Assembly: GCA_004362315.1 (NCBI GenBank)
Contig: SNWL01000003.1
Location: 744,001-808,000 of the forward strand
Source of the DNA: Mycobacterium sp. BK086
GTDB taxonomy: Bacteria > Actinomycetota > Actinomycetes > Mycobacteriales > Mycobacteriaceae
Direction of reading: 5' to 3'
Length of the DNA stretch: 64,000 nt
This document shows positions 1 to 8,520 of this stretch, piece after piece (position 1 is the stretch's first letter; every line of letters starts with the position of its first letter). The translations under genes and the position numbers were made by a program. Below the pieces are notes generated by a model. It was not told the origin of the DNA. It saw nothing but the letters and a program-made list of their open reading frames with translations, and searched no databases.

Positions 1-1752
1 CGCCGCATCGGCGGTCAACAGCACGGCCTCTTCGAGCGCCTGAATATTGGTGCCGTTCTTGGCCGAGATGTCGACGAACATGGTGTCACCACCGAAGTCC
101 TCGGCAACCAGGTTGTACTCGGTGAGCTGCGCCCGGATCTTGGCCGGGTCGGCGCCTTCCTTGTCAATCTTGTTGACCGCAACCACGATCGGCACATCGG
201 CGGCCTGCGCGTGGTTGATGGCCTCCACCGTCTGCGGCATGACGCCGTCGTCGGCGGCGACCACCAGGATCGCGATATCGGTGGCCTTCGCGCCGCGGGC
301 ACGCATGGCGGTGAACGCCTCGTGACCCGGGGTGTCGATGAAGGTGATCGGCCGGACGACACCGTCGTGCTCGACGGTCACCTGGTAGGCACCGATGTGC
401 TGGGTGATGCCACCGGCCTCGCCCTCGCGGACGCTGGCCTTGCGGATGGTGTCCAGCAGTCGGGTCTTGCCGTGGTCGACGTGGCCCATGACGGTGACGA
501 CAGGCGGGCGGACCTCCAGGTCCTCTTCGTCGCCCTCGTCCTCGCCATAGGTGAGGTCGAAGGATTCCAGCAGCTCGCGATCCTCGTCCTCCGGCGACAC
601 GACCTGGACGACGTAGTTCATCTCGCTGCCGAGCAGCTCCAGCGTCTCGTCACCCACGGACTGGGTGGCGGTGACCATCTCGCCGAGGTTGAACAGCGCC
701 TGGACCAGTGCGGCCGGGTTGGCGTCGATCTTCTCGGCGAAATCGGACAGCGACGCGCCGCGGGCCAGCCGTATGGTCTCGCCGTTGCCGTGCGGCAACC
801 GCACGCCACCGACGACCGGTGCCTGCATGCTCTCGTATTCGGCGCGTTTTGCGCGCTTCGACTTACGGCCACGACGCGGGGCACCGCCGGGACGGCCGAA
901 CGCACCGGCCGCGCCACCGCGCTGGCCGGGACGACCACCGCCGCCACCGGGACCGCCGCCGCCGGGACGACCGCGGAAACCACCGGCAGCCGCTCCACCA
1001 GCACCGGCACCGGCACCACCGGGGCCGCCGGTGCGGTAGTTACCGCCACCGCCACCACCACCCGGACGACCACCACCGCCGCCGGGACGGGGGCCGCCGC
1101 CGGGACGGGGCGCACCCGGACGACCGGGTGCGCCGGGACGGGCGCCGGGCGGACGCGGCGGCATGTTGCCGGGCGTGGCGCCACCGGGACGCGGACCACC
1201 GGGGCCCGGACGCGGACCGCCGGGGCCGGGGCGCGGGCCTTGCGGGCGCGGAGCGGGACGCTCGACCGGCTGGGCCGAGGAGAACGGGTTGTTGCCGACG
1301 CGCGGCGGGCGGGGCATACCCGGCTTGGGCGCTGCCGGGCCGGGACGGGGACCGGGCGTCGGCGCGGGCCCGGGACGGGCCGGCGCCGGGGCTGCCGCAG
1401 ATGCCGCAGGAGCGGGCGGGGCCGCGGGTGCGGGCGGCGCAGGCGGCGGCGCCGCGGGGGCGGGGGCTGCCGGCTTGGGGGCCGCCGGCACCGGTGCCGC
1501 GGGCGCGGCAGCACTGGGTGCGGGCGCCGGCTTCGGCGCTCCGTTTCCGGCGCTGGCCGGTGCGGGCTTAGCTGGGGTTTTGTCGGGCTTGCCGCCGCCG
1601 AACGATTCACGCAAGCGGCGCGCCACGGGGGCTTCCACCGTCGACGACGCGGATTTGACGAATTCGCCCTGATCGCTCAGACGGGCGAGAACTTCCTTGC
1701 TGGTGACACCGAGTTCCTTGGCCAACTCGTGCACGCGGGCCTTACCTGCCAC
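1..1752 (-). CDS. infB: Translation initiation factor IF-2, 3'-truncated by window edge
   Basis: GTPase that places initiator tRNA on the 30S subunit and promotes 50S joining. The GTG start at 1752 follows AGGAG and gives the usual mycobacterial N-terminus ([15 protein letters not shown]). 584 residues are visible; mycobacterial IF-2 is about 900 long, so the G domain end and C-terminal domains lie beyond position 1. In order: the N-terminal IF2_N helix bundle (about 1-55), a long Ala/Pro then Gly/Arg/Pro low-complexity linker (about 60-300), a second IF2_N segment, then the G domain with P-loop GHVDHGK at residues 423-429 and DTPGHE and NKID motifs downstream. It is the last gene of the leftward rimP-nusA-(FAD gene)-ylxR-infB run. 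Several long open frames on the opposite strand are GC-driven shadows. Confidence 0.97.
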   Translation of the reverse strand, partial: MAGKARVHELAKELGVTSKEVLARLSDQGEFVKSASSTVEAPVARRLRESFGGGKPDKTPAKPAPASAGNGAPKPAPAPSAAAPAAPVPAAPKPAAPAPAAPPPAPPAPAAPPAPAASAAAPAPARPGPAPTPGPRPGPAAPKPGMPRPPRVGNNPFSSAQPVERPAPRPQGPRPGPGGPRPGPGGPRPGGATPGNMPPRPPGARPGAPGRPGAPRPGGGPRPGGGGGRPGGGGGGGNYRTGGPGGAGAGAGGAAAGGFRGRPGGGGPGGGGGRPGQRGGAAGAFGRPGGAPRRGRKSKRAKRAEYESMQAPVVGGVRLPHGNGETIRLARGASLSDFAEKIDANPAALVQALFNLGEMVTATQSVGDETLELLGSEMNYVVQVVSPEDEDRELLESFDLTYGEDEGDEEDLEVRPPVVTVMGHVDHGKTRLLDTIRKASVREGEAGGITQHIGAYQVTVEHDGVVRPITFIDTPGHEAFTAMRARGAKATDIAILVVAADDGVMPQTVEAINHAQAADVPIVVAVNKIDKEGADPAKIRAQLTEYNLVAEDFGGDTMFVDISAKNGTNIQALEEAVLLTADAA

Positions 1753-1832
1753 TACATCTCCTACTCAAGAGGCGACAGCGGTGGTAGGCCGCGCCTCGGG
1801 TTTAGCTACGACGCATGGTCATCGTCGGGACT

Positions 1833-2219
1833 TCACGGTGTGCTCATGTTCTTCGCTTGCCTGTTCTCTCTTGCCGGGCTGGGCGAGCTATCCAACTTCT
1901 CGACGTACTCGACCACCGCGGAGGTGTCCGGTGAACCGGTGATGCGCAACGCTCGGCCAAAAGCTCGCCGCCGAATCGCTGCCTCAAGGCACCGATCAGT
2001 AGGATGCAGCCACGCACCCCGACCCGGGAGGTTACCGGCTTGGTCAACGTTTACGGCGCATTCACCGTTCCCGTTCGACACCGCTACCACTCGGAGGAGA
2101 TCGACGGCCAACTCTCGCTTCCGGCACCCGACGCACGTCCGCACCGGTCCTTCGGTACGTCGATGCGGTCTCTCGGGAGCCGGAGTCTCGCGCTGGATCA
2201 CGGCATAGTCTACCGTCAT
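1833..2219 (-). CDS. ylxR: YlxR family (DUF448) RNA-binding/nucleoid protein
   Basis: Small basic protein of the YlxR/DUF448 family, normally encoded between nusA and infB. The family signature RTCVGCRKR is followed by a GRGAWLHP motif and a basic helix (AIRRRAFGRALR), together the predicted RNA- or DNA-binding surface. ATG 2219 gives 128 aa. The alternatives are GTG 2240 and GTG 2201, the latter closest to the family's usual short N-terminus; none has a decisive ribosome-binding site. A C-terminal tail rich in Ser, Pro and Lys extends past the fold. It lies 80 bp before infB. Its upstream neighbour is an FAD oxidoreductase instead of nusA, which is unusual. The function is family-level only. 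Confidence 0.9.
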   Translation of the reverse strand: MTVDYAVIQRETPAPERPHRRTEGPVRTCVGCRKRELAVDLLRVVAVSNGNGECAVNVDQAGNLPGRGAWLHPTDRCLEAAIRRRAFGRALRITGSPDTSAVVEYVEKLDSSPSPARENRQAKNMSTP

Positions 2220-2291
2220 CGCGGCACCACTCCGAACCACCCTTCGCTGGCCCGATCCAGGCCGGGTTCCGGCCTCGCGGAGCCCCGCTGA

Positions 2292-3710
2292 TCAGCCCAC
2301 TTTCTCCTGATATGGCGAATATTCGTCGCGTCCCACCACGCCGGAGTGCCGCGCAGACATCGTGGCGACGCGCGCACCCAGGCGCATGGCCTGATCCAGG
2401 TTGATGTAGATCCCGGCCCCCTGGCGCCCGGTGCTGATGACACCAGCGCCGAATCCGCGCAACGCCTCGTCGAGCAGGGCCAGCTGATCGGCCGACGCGT
2501 CGAAGTTCGAGTAGGCGTCGGTGGCCACCTCGGATCCGAGGAAGTCGATCGCCCCGCCCGGAAGCAAGATCGACATGTCCTTCAATGCCGTGACGGCGAC
2601 ATCGAACGTCTCCCCCGTCGGCACCGTGTACTCCAGCCCGATGACGCCGAACGGGCAGTGCAGGCTCTGCCACTCGCCGTAGTTGTTGAACCGGTGTGCG
2701 CGGACGCCGGCGTCGTGGGTGTACAGCCACTGGTATCCGTGCCAGCTGGCCGGGCAGTCACGGACGTGGACGACGCCGACCACGAGATCCCGCCGCCCCG
2801 ACCGCTGTGCGATGGCGACGCCCAGCTCGTCGAGCCCCAGACTCATCGCGAGATCCTCGGGACGCCCGGTGGAGATGACCCTCTTGCACGACACCGTGGT
2901 GTCCCCGCCGGGACCCGCGACCGTGACCGAAATCCGGCCGCCGGCGGGGGGCGCTATCGCCGTCACCCGGGAGTCGAACAGCCAATTCACTTGATCGCCA
3001 AGCAATTCGGCCAGCCCCGACCACAGCACGCCGACTCCGCCCTGCGGATAGAAGAACCGATCGATGACATCCGCAGGCCGCGCCGTACGACCGGGTTTGG
3101 GGATCGCGGTGGCCAGCACCGAACCGAGACCGGGCGACAGGATCCGCTGCGCCGCCCAACCTGCCGGGATATCCCGGGGATCGACACCGAAGACCTTGCG
3201 CGCGTGTGGCGCCATGAACGTCTCGGCGAGAAACGGCCCGTACCGGTTCTTCACCCACTCGTCGAGGTTGTGATCTTCGCGACCGGTCGGCGCCCGCAGT
3301 TTCCAGGCCGCCAGCGAGGCGGCGCCGCGGGCACGGACCGGCCAGGGAACCGAGGCGCGGAACTGCTGAGTGTCGAAGGGATAGGCCACGACGTAGCCGT
3401 CGCGCAGGATGCCGCTGCGCCGGCCGATGTCCGACATCGATACCCCGCCCAGGCGATCGGCGAAATCCAGCCAGGCGCGCCGCTGTTTCGGCGTCGCCGA
3501 CAGCAGGCGGTGACCACCGAGGTCGATTTCGTTGCCCGCCACGGTCGCCGAGCGCGCCAAGCCACCCACCCTCGCCGTGCGTTCCACGATCGCCACTGAC
3601 GCGCCATCGGCCACACAGGCGTCCGCCGCCGTCAATCCCGTTGGACCGGCACCGATTATCAGAACATCGACTGTAAGGGGAATGTCGTCGCCGGAATTAA
3701 TTGCGACCAC
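2292..3710 (-). CDS. FAD-dependent oxidoreductase inserted in the nusA-infB operon
   Basis: 472-aa flavoprotein of the NAD(P)/FAD amine-oxidase-like superfamily (UDP-galactopyranose mutase/protoporphyrinogen oxidase fold). The N-terminal dinucleotide-binding motif is IIGAGPTGLTAADAC (about residues 16-30), followed by VERTARVGGLARS and IDLGGHRLLS, the flavin-contacting GG motif. A C-terminal FAD motif is present (ISTGRQGAGIYINLDQAM). The start is GTG 3710. Substrate is unknown: similar proteins occur in polysaccharide and lipid clusters, but glf itself is not claimed. It sits between nusA and ylxR, where other mycobacteria have no gene as far as I recall. A hairpin over the nusA stop and a 333-bp gap precede it, so it may have its own promoter. 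A 20-codon frame starting [10 protein letters not shown] (minus strand, about 3757-3695) overlaps its start and could be a leader peptide. Confidence 0.85.
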   Translation of the reverse strand: MVAINSGDDIPLTVDVLIIGAGPTGLTAADACVADGASVAIVERTARVGGLARSATVAGNEIDLGGHRLLSATPKQRRAWLDFADRLGGVSMSDIGRRSGILRDGYVVAYPFDTQQFRASVPWPVRARGAASLAAWKLRAPTGREDHNLDEWVKNRYGPFLAETFMAPHARKVFGVDPRDIPAGWAAQRILSPGLGSVLATAIPKPGRTARPADVIDRFFYPQGGVGVLWSGLAELLGDQVNWLFDSRVTAIAPPAGGRISVTVAGPGGDTTVSCKRVISTGRPEDLAMSLGLDELGVAIAQRSGRRDLVVGVVHVRDCPASWHGYQWLYTHDAGVRAHRFNNYGEWQSLHCPFGVIGLEYTVPTGETFDVAVTALKDMSILLPGGAIDFLGSEVATDAYSNFDASADQLALLDEALRGFGAGVISTGRQGAGIYINLDQAMRLGARVATMSARHSGVVGRDEYSPYQEKVG

Positions 3711-4043
3711 CGATACCCATTCGGTCTGAGAAAGTGTTTGCCGCCGTGCGCGTGAACATCGTCAAGACATACCCCCCTTCGGCAAACCCTATAGTCCCGA
3801 CATCGTATTCAACTGCCGGAAGGGATTATCCAGTTACCGAAGGACCGCAACCGGTTCGATATCTCTTGAGCCGACTCGGCACAGCGCCCCAGTGAATTTC
3901 GCTGCGATCGCATATTCCGTCGCCGCGTCGCGAAACGAAATACGACGGCTTCGAAAACGAGACAGCGAAGTTCGCTCGCCCGCCATGTGCGCGATATTTA
4001 TGCATTTCACGATTCCGGGCGAGATCGGCACACGATTTGCCGA
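3711..4043 (-). other. 333-bp gene-free leader between nusA and the FAD gene
   Basis: No convincing gene. The stretch is visibly less GC-rich than its neighbours, with clusters such as CATAAATATCGC and GTATTTCGTTTCGC on the minus strand. It begins at the nusA-stop hairpin (4023-4045). It ends with a purine run GAAGGGGGG and short frames just before the GTG of the FAD gene, plus a TATAGG-like box about 80 bp upstream of that GTG. It most likely holds the promoter and leader of the FAD gene. The base composition fits DNA acquired separately from the operon. Confidence 0.5.
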
Positions 4044-4045
4044 TC
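4023..4045 (-). terminator. Hairpin over the nusA stop codon
   Basis: Perfect 8-bp inverted repeat GATCGGCA / TGCCGATC (4038-4045 and 4023-4030) with a 7-nt loop. Its first bases overlap the nusA TGA. There is no T-tract after it, as is common for mycobacterial intrinsic terminators and attenuators. Its position suggests reduced read-through from rimP-nusA into the FAD gene, ylxR and infB. Confidence 0.5.
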
Positions 4046-5057
4046 AGCCCTCCGCGTCGGCGCCTTCCGGGGCCGCGGCATCGCTGCGAATATCGATGCG
4101 CCAACCGGTCAGCCGAGCGGCCAGCCGGGCGTTCTGCCCTTCCTTGCCGATCGCGAGCGACAGCTGGAAGTCCGGGACGACCACCCGCGCGGCGCGGGTG
4201 CCTGCGTCGATGACCGAAACCGACACCACCTTGGCCGGCGAGAGTGCGTTGGCGACGAAACGAGCCGGGTCGTCGTCGAAGTCGATGATGTCGATCTTCT
4301 CGCCGGACAACTCGCTCATCACATTGCGCACCCGCTGGCCCATCGGACCGATGCAGGCGCCCTTGGCGTTGAGCCCGGGAACCTTTGAGGTGACCGCGAT
4401 CTTCGATCGATGCCCCGCCTCACGGGCCACCGCCACGATCTCCACGGAGTTGTCGGCGATCTCGGGCACCTCGAGAGAGAACAGCTTGCGAACCAGGTTG
4501 GGGTGGGTGCGCGACAACGTGATCAGCGGCTCGCGTGCGCCGCGACTGACGCCGACGACGTAGCAGCGCAGCCGATCGCCGTGCTCGTAGCTTTCACCGG
4601 GAACCTGCTCGGCGGCGGGGATGACGCCCTCGGCGCCCTTGGTCTCGCTGCCCAGCCGCACGACCACCAGCCCGCGGGCGTTGGCGCGAGCGTCGCGCTG
4701 GATGACTCCGGCGACGATGTCACCCTCCCGCGCGGAGAATTCGCCGTAACTGCGTTCGTTTTCGGCGTCCCGGAAGCGCTGCAGCATGACCTGGCGGGCG
4801 GTCGTGGCCGCCACGCGGCCGAATCCCTCTGGGGTGTCGTCCCATTCACTGATGAGGTTGCCATCGTCGTCGGTCTCGCGGGCCATCACCTGGACGACAC
4901 CGGTCTTGCGGTCGATCTCGATGCGCGCGTCGGGCTGATGTCCCTCGGTGTGCCGGTAGGCGGTCAACAGAGCTGACTTGATGGTGTCGAGCAGCTCGTC
5001 GACCGAGATGCCGCGATCGATCTCGATCGCGTGCAGGGCGGTCATGTCGATGTTCAT
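4044..5057 (-). CDS. nusA: Transcription termination/antitermination factor NusA
   Basis: RNA polymerase-bound factor controlling pausing, termination and rRNA antitermination. It has 337 aa, the usual actinobacterial length. Order: N-terminal RNAP-binding domain (about 1-110), S1 domain (about 115-185, [22 protein letters not shown]), then KH1 and KH2 (about 190-330) with GXXG loops in [10 protein letters not shown] and [10 protein letters not shown]. There are no C-terminal acidic repeats, as in other actinobacteria. ATG 5057 overlaps the rimP stop by four bases (ATGA), so translation is coupled. Downstream the usual ylxR is displaced by an FAD oxidoreductase. Confidence 0.96.
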   Translation of the reverse strand: MNIDMTALHAIEIDRGISVDELLDTIKSALLTAYRHTEGHQPDARIEIDRKTGVVQVMARETDDDGNLISEWDDTPEGFGRVAATTARQVMLQRFRDAENERSYGEFSAREGDIVAGVIQRDARANARGLVVVRLGSETKGAEGVIPAAEQVPGESYEHGDRLRCYVVGVSRGAREPLITLSRTHPNLVRKLFSLEVPEIADNSVEIVAVAREAGHRSKIAVTSKVPGLNAKGACIGPMGQRVRNVMSELSGEKIDIIDFDDDPARFVANALSPAKVVSVSVIDAGTRAARVVVPDFQLSLAIGKEGQNARLAARLTGWRIDIRSDAAAPEGADAEG

Positions 5058-5584
5058 GCTCCAGCCTCCGTTCCCGCTGTTCCCGCCAGCTCGAGTTCGC
5101 GCGCTTTTGGTGGTGAAAACTCAACTTGGACAATGGCTTTGACGATGTCCGCAAATGGGATGCGGCGCACTGTCCAATCATTGCGCTCGCGCACCACCAG
5201 GTCGACCGCGTCGTCGGACACCACGCCCAGCCTGCCGGTGACCGTGGTCCCGTCGGCGAGTTCGGCGTCGACCTTGCGGCCATGGGCGCGACGGAAATGC
5301 TTCTCGGCGGTCAGCGGCCGCTCCACGCCCGGTGAGGTGACTTCCAGGACGTAGGCGTCGTCGCCGTCCAGGCCGTCGAGCAGAGCCGACGCCGACCGCG
5401 ACAGCTCGGCCACGGTGTCCAGATTCAGGGGGTTGTCGCCGTCGGCGATCACGGTGATGCGGCACGGCTGCGTGCGGGAGTCGATCAGGACATCTTCGAT
5501 TTCGTATCCGGCGCGCACGAACTCACCACCGAGTAGCTCGATCACCTGCTTCTGGGTTGGTAGCCCCGTAGAACGGCCAGCCAC
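5054..5584 (-). CDS. rimP: Ribosome maturation factor RimP
   Basis: 30S subunit maturation factor. The 176-aa protein has the RimP N-terminal domain ([23 protein letters not shown]) and the conserved [24 protein letters not shown] segment, followed by the C-terminal SH3-like domain. GTG 5584 was chosen because GAGGAG lies about 7 nt upstream and the protein then starts [13 protein letters not shown]. Longer upstream frames have no family similarity. It is the first gene of the leftward operon and diverges from the lipoprotein gene at 5695, so 5585-5694 should hold both promoters. Confidence 0.95.
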   Translation of the reverse strand: MAGRSTGLPTQKQVIELLGGEFVRAGYEIEDVLIDSRTQPCRITVIADGDNPLNLDTVAELSRSASALLDGLDGDDAYVLEVTSPGVERPLTAEKHFRRAHGRKVDAELADGTTVTGRLGVVSDDAVDLVVRERNDWTVRRIPFADIVKAIVQVEFSPPKARELELAGTAGTEAGA

Positions 5585-5694
5585 GGCGAGCTCCTCATCT
5601 TGAGTTGTTCTGATCTGCGTCGGATGCAGGGCTCTGCAAGAGCCAGCCATCAACGATACGCCAGCACAGGCCGTCTCAATGGCAGGATGTTGGC

Positions 5695-6222
5695 GTGCTG
5701 AGCCCAGATCCCAGTCCTTTCCCAGGGATAACCCGCCGCCGCGTTCTCGTCGAGGGCGGCCGGGGGCTGGCGTTGTTGGCGCTGCTCGGCGCCGCGAGTA
5801 CCGCATGCGGGACGAACCCGCCGCCCGAACCGGATCCGCTCGAGCAACAAGCCGAGCTGGCCCGCCACGACAGCGAACTGGCCGCGGCCGCGGCCAAGGC
5901 CGCCCCACCCGCGCTGGCACCGGTGTTGGTCGAGGTGGCCGCGGAGCGCGGGCAACACGCGAGCGCGCTGGACCAGGAGGTCGCCCGGTTGGCCGGCAAA
6001 CCCAGCAGCACCGCGAGCAGCAGTACGACCACCCCGTCGGCGGCCGCCGCACCGCCACCCAGCGTTGCCGACGTCGTCGCCGCACTGCGCAGCTCGGCGG
6101 ACAGCGCCACCAAGCTGGTACCGACGCTGTCCGGCTACCGGGCGGGGCTGCTGGGCTCGATCGCGGCCTCGTGTGTCACCGCGTACACGGTCGCGCTGCC
6201 GTCAGGAAAGGCCGGGCAATGA
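5695..6222 (+). CDS. Tat/Sec lipoprotein, alanine-rich
   Basis: 175-aa exported lipoprotein matching the gene found beside rimP in mycobacteria (Rv2843-like by position, from memory). The N-terminus has a twin-arginine-like [11 protein letters not shown], a hydrophobic stretch LALLALLGA and the lipobox ASTAC, with the acylated Cys at about residue 38. The rest is Ala/Pro/Ser-rich with a helical core ([28 protein letters not shown]) and a low-complexity [10 protein letters not shown] linker. The start is GTG 5695. The stop overlaps the ATG of the DUF4439 gene, so the two are coupled and may form a pair. Function unknown. Confidence 0.85.
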   Translation: MLSPDPSPFPGITRRRVLVEGGRGLALLALLGAASTACGTNPPPEPDPLEQQAELARHDSELAAAAAKAAPPALAPVLVEVAAERGQHASALDQEVARLAGKPSSTASSSTTTPSAAAAPPPSVADVVAALRSSADSATKLVPTLSGYRAGLLGSIAASCVTAYTVALPSGKAGQ

Positions 6223-6707
6223 CATCACCGACCTCACCGACACCGTCGACCACGCCTGATCCCGACCGGCCTTCGGATGCCGCCGTGGCCGCCCTCCTCG
6301 ACGCCGTCGCCGCCGAACACGCCGCGATCTACGGCTACGGCATCGTGTCGGCGCACAGCTCTCCCGACGAGAACGATCTGGTGTCCGCGGCGATGGCCGA
6401 ACACCGTGAGCGCCGCGAGGCGGCGATCGCCACGCTGACCGGCCACTCGGCCAAGGCGCCGCTGCCTGCGGCGGGCTATCAGCTGCCGATGCCGGTGAAC
6501 AACCCGACTGACGCCGCCAAGCTCGCCGTACGGATGGAGGACGACTGCGCGGCGGCCTGGCGCGCGGCGCTGGAGCGGGCGAGCTCCGACCAGGACCGCG
6601 CGTTCGCCGTCACCGCACTGACCGAGGCCGCCGTCGCCTCGGCACGCTGGAAGCAGATCCTGGGCATCAAGCCGGTGACGGTCGCGTTCCCCGGCGGCAC
6701 TGAGTAA
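6219..6707 (+). CDS. DUF4439 ferritin-like domain protein
   Basis: 162-aa helical protein of the DUF4439 (ferritin-like fold) family. After a Thr/Pro/Ser-rich N-terminus it contains AALLDAVAAEHAAIYGYGIVSAHS and AMAEHRERREAAIATL, the E..H patterns typical of ferritin-like four-helix bundles, then two further helices (DAAKLAVRMEDDCAAAWRAALE and AVTALTEAAVASARWKQILG). Whether a di-metal site is complete cannot be judged by eye. ATG 6219 overlaps the lipoprotein stop (ATGA). It converges with proS; the stop codons abut at 6707/6708. No signal peptide, so it is presumably cytoplasmic. Confidence 0.85.
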   Translation: MTSPTSPTPSTTPDPDRPSDAAVAALLDAVAAEHAAIYGYGIVSAHSSPDENDLVSAAMAEHRERREAAIATLTGHSAKAPLPAAGYQLPMPVNNPTDAAKLAVRMEDDCAAAWRAALERASSDQDRAFAVTALTEAAVASARWKQILGIKPVTVAFPGGTE

Positions 6708-8462
6708 CTAGGGCTGCGGATCGGCCAGCGCCGCCGCGATCTCCGTGACCGCGCCGTCCGCACCGACCTCGCGCTTGTCACCGGTGAACCGGTTGCGCAG
6801 CTCGACAACTCCGTCGGCCCAGCCGCGCCCCACCACGACGATCCACGGCACACCGATCAGTTCGGCGTCTTTGAACTTCACCCCGGGCGAAGCGGTGCGG
6901 TCGTCGAGCAGGACCTCGATGCCCAGCCGATCCAGATCGCGGGCCAGCTCCTCCGCGCCGGCGCGTGCCTCGGCGTCCTTGTTCGCGATCACCACGTGAA
7001 CGTCGAACGGTGACACCGACGCCGGCCAGCGCAGCCCGAGCTCGTCGTGTTGCTGCTCGGCGATCACCGCGACCAACCTCGAGACACCCACGCCATAGGA
7101 GCCCATGGTCAGGCGCACCGGCTTGCCGTCCTCGCCGAGCACGTCGGCGCTGAACGCGTCGGTGTACTTGCGGCCGAGCTGGAAGATGTGACCGATCTCG
7201 ATACCGCGCGCCGAGACCAGCGGCCCGGCGCCGTCGGGTGACATGTCGCCGTCGCGCACGTCGGCCGCCTCGATGGTGCCGTCGGCGACGAAATCGCGGC
7301 CGGCCACCAGACCGACGACATGCTTGCCGATTTCATCCGCGCCGGTGATCCAGCTCGTACCGTCCACCACACGCGGGTCCACCAGATAGCGAACACCGTT
7401 GGCCAGCAAGCCTTTCGGGCCGATGTAGCCCTTCTTGAGGAACGGGTACTTGGCGAAGTCGGCGTCGTCGATCATCGCGTACTCGGCCGGCTCCAACGCC
7501 GCGCCCAGGCGCTTGTCGTCGACTTCGCGGTCGCCGGGCACGCCGATCGCCAGCAGCTCCCAGTCGCCGCCGGGCGCCCGCACCTTGAGCAGAACGTTCT
7601 TGAGCGTGTCGGCCGCGGTCACCTCTCGGCCCAGGCCCGCGGAATTGGCCCACTCGACGAGGGTGGCGATAGTGGCGGTGTCCGGTGTGTCGTGGACGAC
7701 GGCCTCAGGCAACCCGTCGACGGGAAGCGATTCCGGGACGGCGGTGATGACCGCCTCCACGTTGGCGGCGTACCCGGACTGCAGACAGCGCACGAACGTG
7801 TCCTCGCCGATCTCGCTCTCGGCGAGAAACTCCTCGGAGGCCGACCCGCCCATGGCGCCGGACACCGCCGAGACGATCACATAGCGAATTGCCATGCGCT
7901 GGAACATCTTCTGGTACGCCTCGCGGTGCGCGTGATACGCGTTCTTGAGGCCTTCGTCGTCGACGTCGAACGAGTACGAGTCCTTCATGATGAACTCGCG
8001 TCCGCGCAGGATGCCCGCGCGGGGCCGGGCCTCGTCGCGGTACTTGGTCTGGATTTGGAACATCAGCAGCGGGAAGTCCTTGTAGGAGCTGTACTCCCCC
8101 TTCACCGTCAGCGTGAAGAATTCCTCGTGGGTGGGGCCGAGCATGTAGTCGTTGTCGCGGCGGTCCTTGAGCCGGAACACCCCGTCGCCGTATTCCGTCC
8201 AGCGGTTGGTGGTCTCATACGGCGCCTTGGGCAGCAGCGCCGGGAACAGGATCTCCTGCCCGTTGATCGCGAGCATCTCGTCGCGCACGATCTTCTCGAC
8301 CTTGCGCAGCACCCGCAGGCCCAGCGGCAGCCAGGTGTACAGCCCCGGCGCCACCGGCCGGACGTATCCGGCACGGATCAACAGTTTGTGGCTGGGCACT
8401 TCGGCGTCGGCCGGGTCATCGCGCAGCGTGCGCAAGAACAGCTCGGACATGCGGGTGATCAC
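6708..8462 (-). CDS. proS: Prolyl-tRNA synthetase
   Basis: Class II aminoacyl-tRNA synthetase of bacterial (editing) type. The 584 aa include the catalytic core with motif 2 region [28 protein letters not shown] (about 135-162), the editing insertion (about 220-400) and motif 3 [14 protein letters not shown], followed by the anticodon-binding domain ([13 protein letters not shown] to the end). GTG 8462 ([12 protein letters not shown]) matches the mycobacterial N-terminus; TTG 8471 is the only nearby alternative. It converges with the DUF4439 gene. Confidence 0.97.
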   Translation of the reverse strand: MITRMSELFLRTLRDDPADAEVPSHKLLIRAGYVRPVAPGLYTWLPLGLRVLRKVEKIVRDEMLAINGQEILFPALLPKAPYETTNRWTEYGDGVFRLKDRRDNDYMLGPTHEEFFTLTVKGEYSSYKDFPLLMFQIQTKYRDEARPRAGILRGREFIMKDSYSFDVDDEGLKNAYHAHREAYQKMFQRMAIRYVIVSAVSGAMGGSASEEFLAESEIGEDTFVRCLQSGYAANVEAVITAVPESLPVDGLPEAVVHDTPDTATIATLVEWANSAGLGREVTAADTLKNVLLKVRAPGGDWELLAIGVPGDREVDDKRLGAALEPAEYAMIDDADFAKYPFLKKGYIGPKGLLANGVRYLVDPRVVDGTSWITGADEIGKHVVGLVAGRDFVADGTIEAADVRDGDMSPDGAGPLVSARGIEIGHIFQLGRKYTDAFSADVLGEDGKPVRLTMGSYGVGVSRLVAVIAEQQHDELGLRWPASVSPFDVHVVIANKDAEARAGAEELARDLDRLGIEVLLDDRTASPGVKFKDAELIGVPWIVVVGRGWADGVVELRNRFTGDKREVGADGAVTEIAAALADPQP

Positions 8463-8520
8463 AGTGGGCAAGCCTAGCCGGATAGCGATGGCGAGCCTCC
8501 GATGGTCAGCGGCGGGCCTA

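Noticed and set aside
211..2208. Long open frames opposite to infB (665 aa and others)
   Set aside because: They mirror the low-complexity Gly/Pro/Arg linker of infB and have no recognisable domain; they are high-GC antisense shadows.
2292..3710. Naming the FAD gene glf (UDP-galactopyranose mutase)
   Set aside because: The FAD motifs are general to the superfamily, and mycobacterial glf normally sits with galactan genes, which are not present here.
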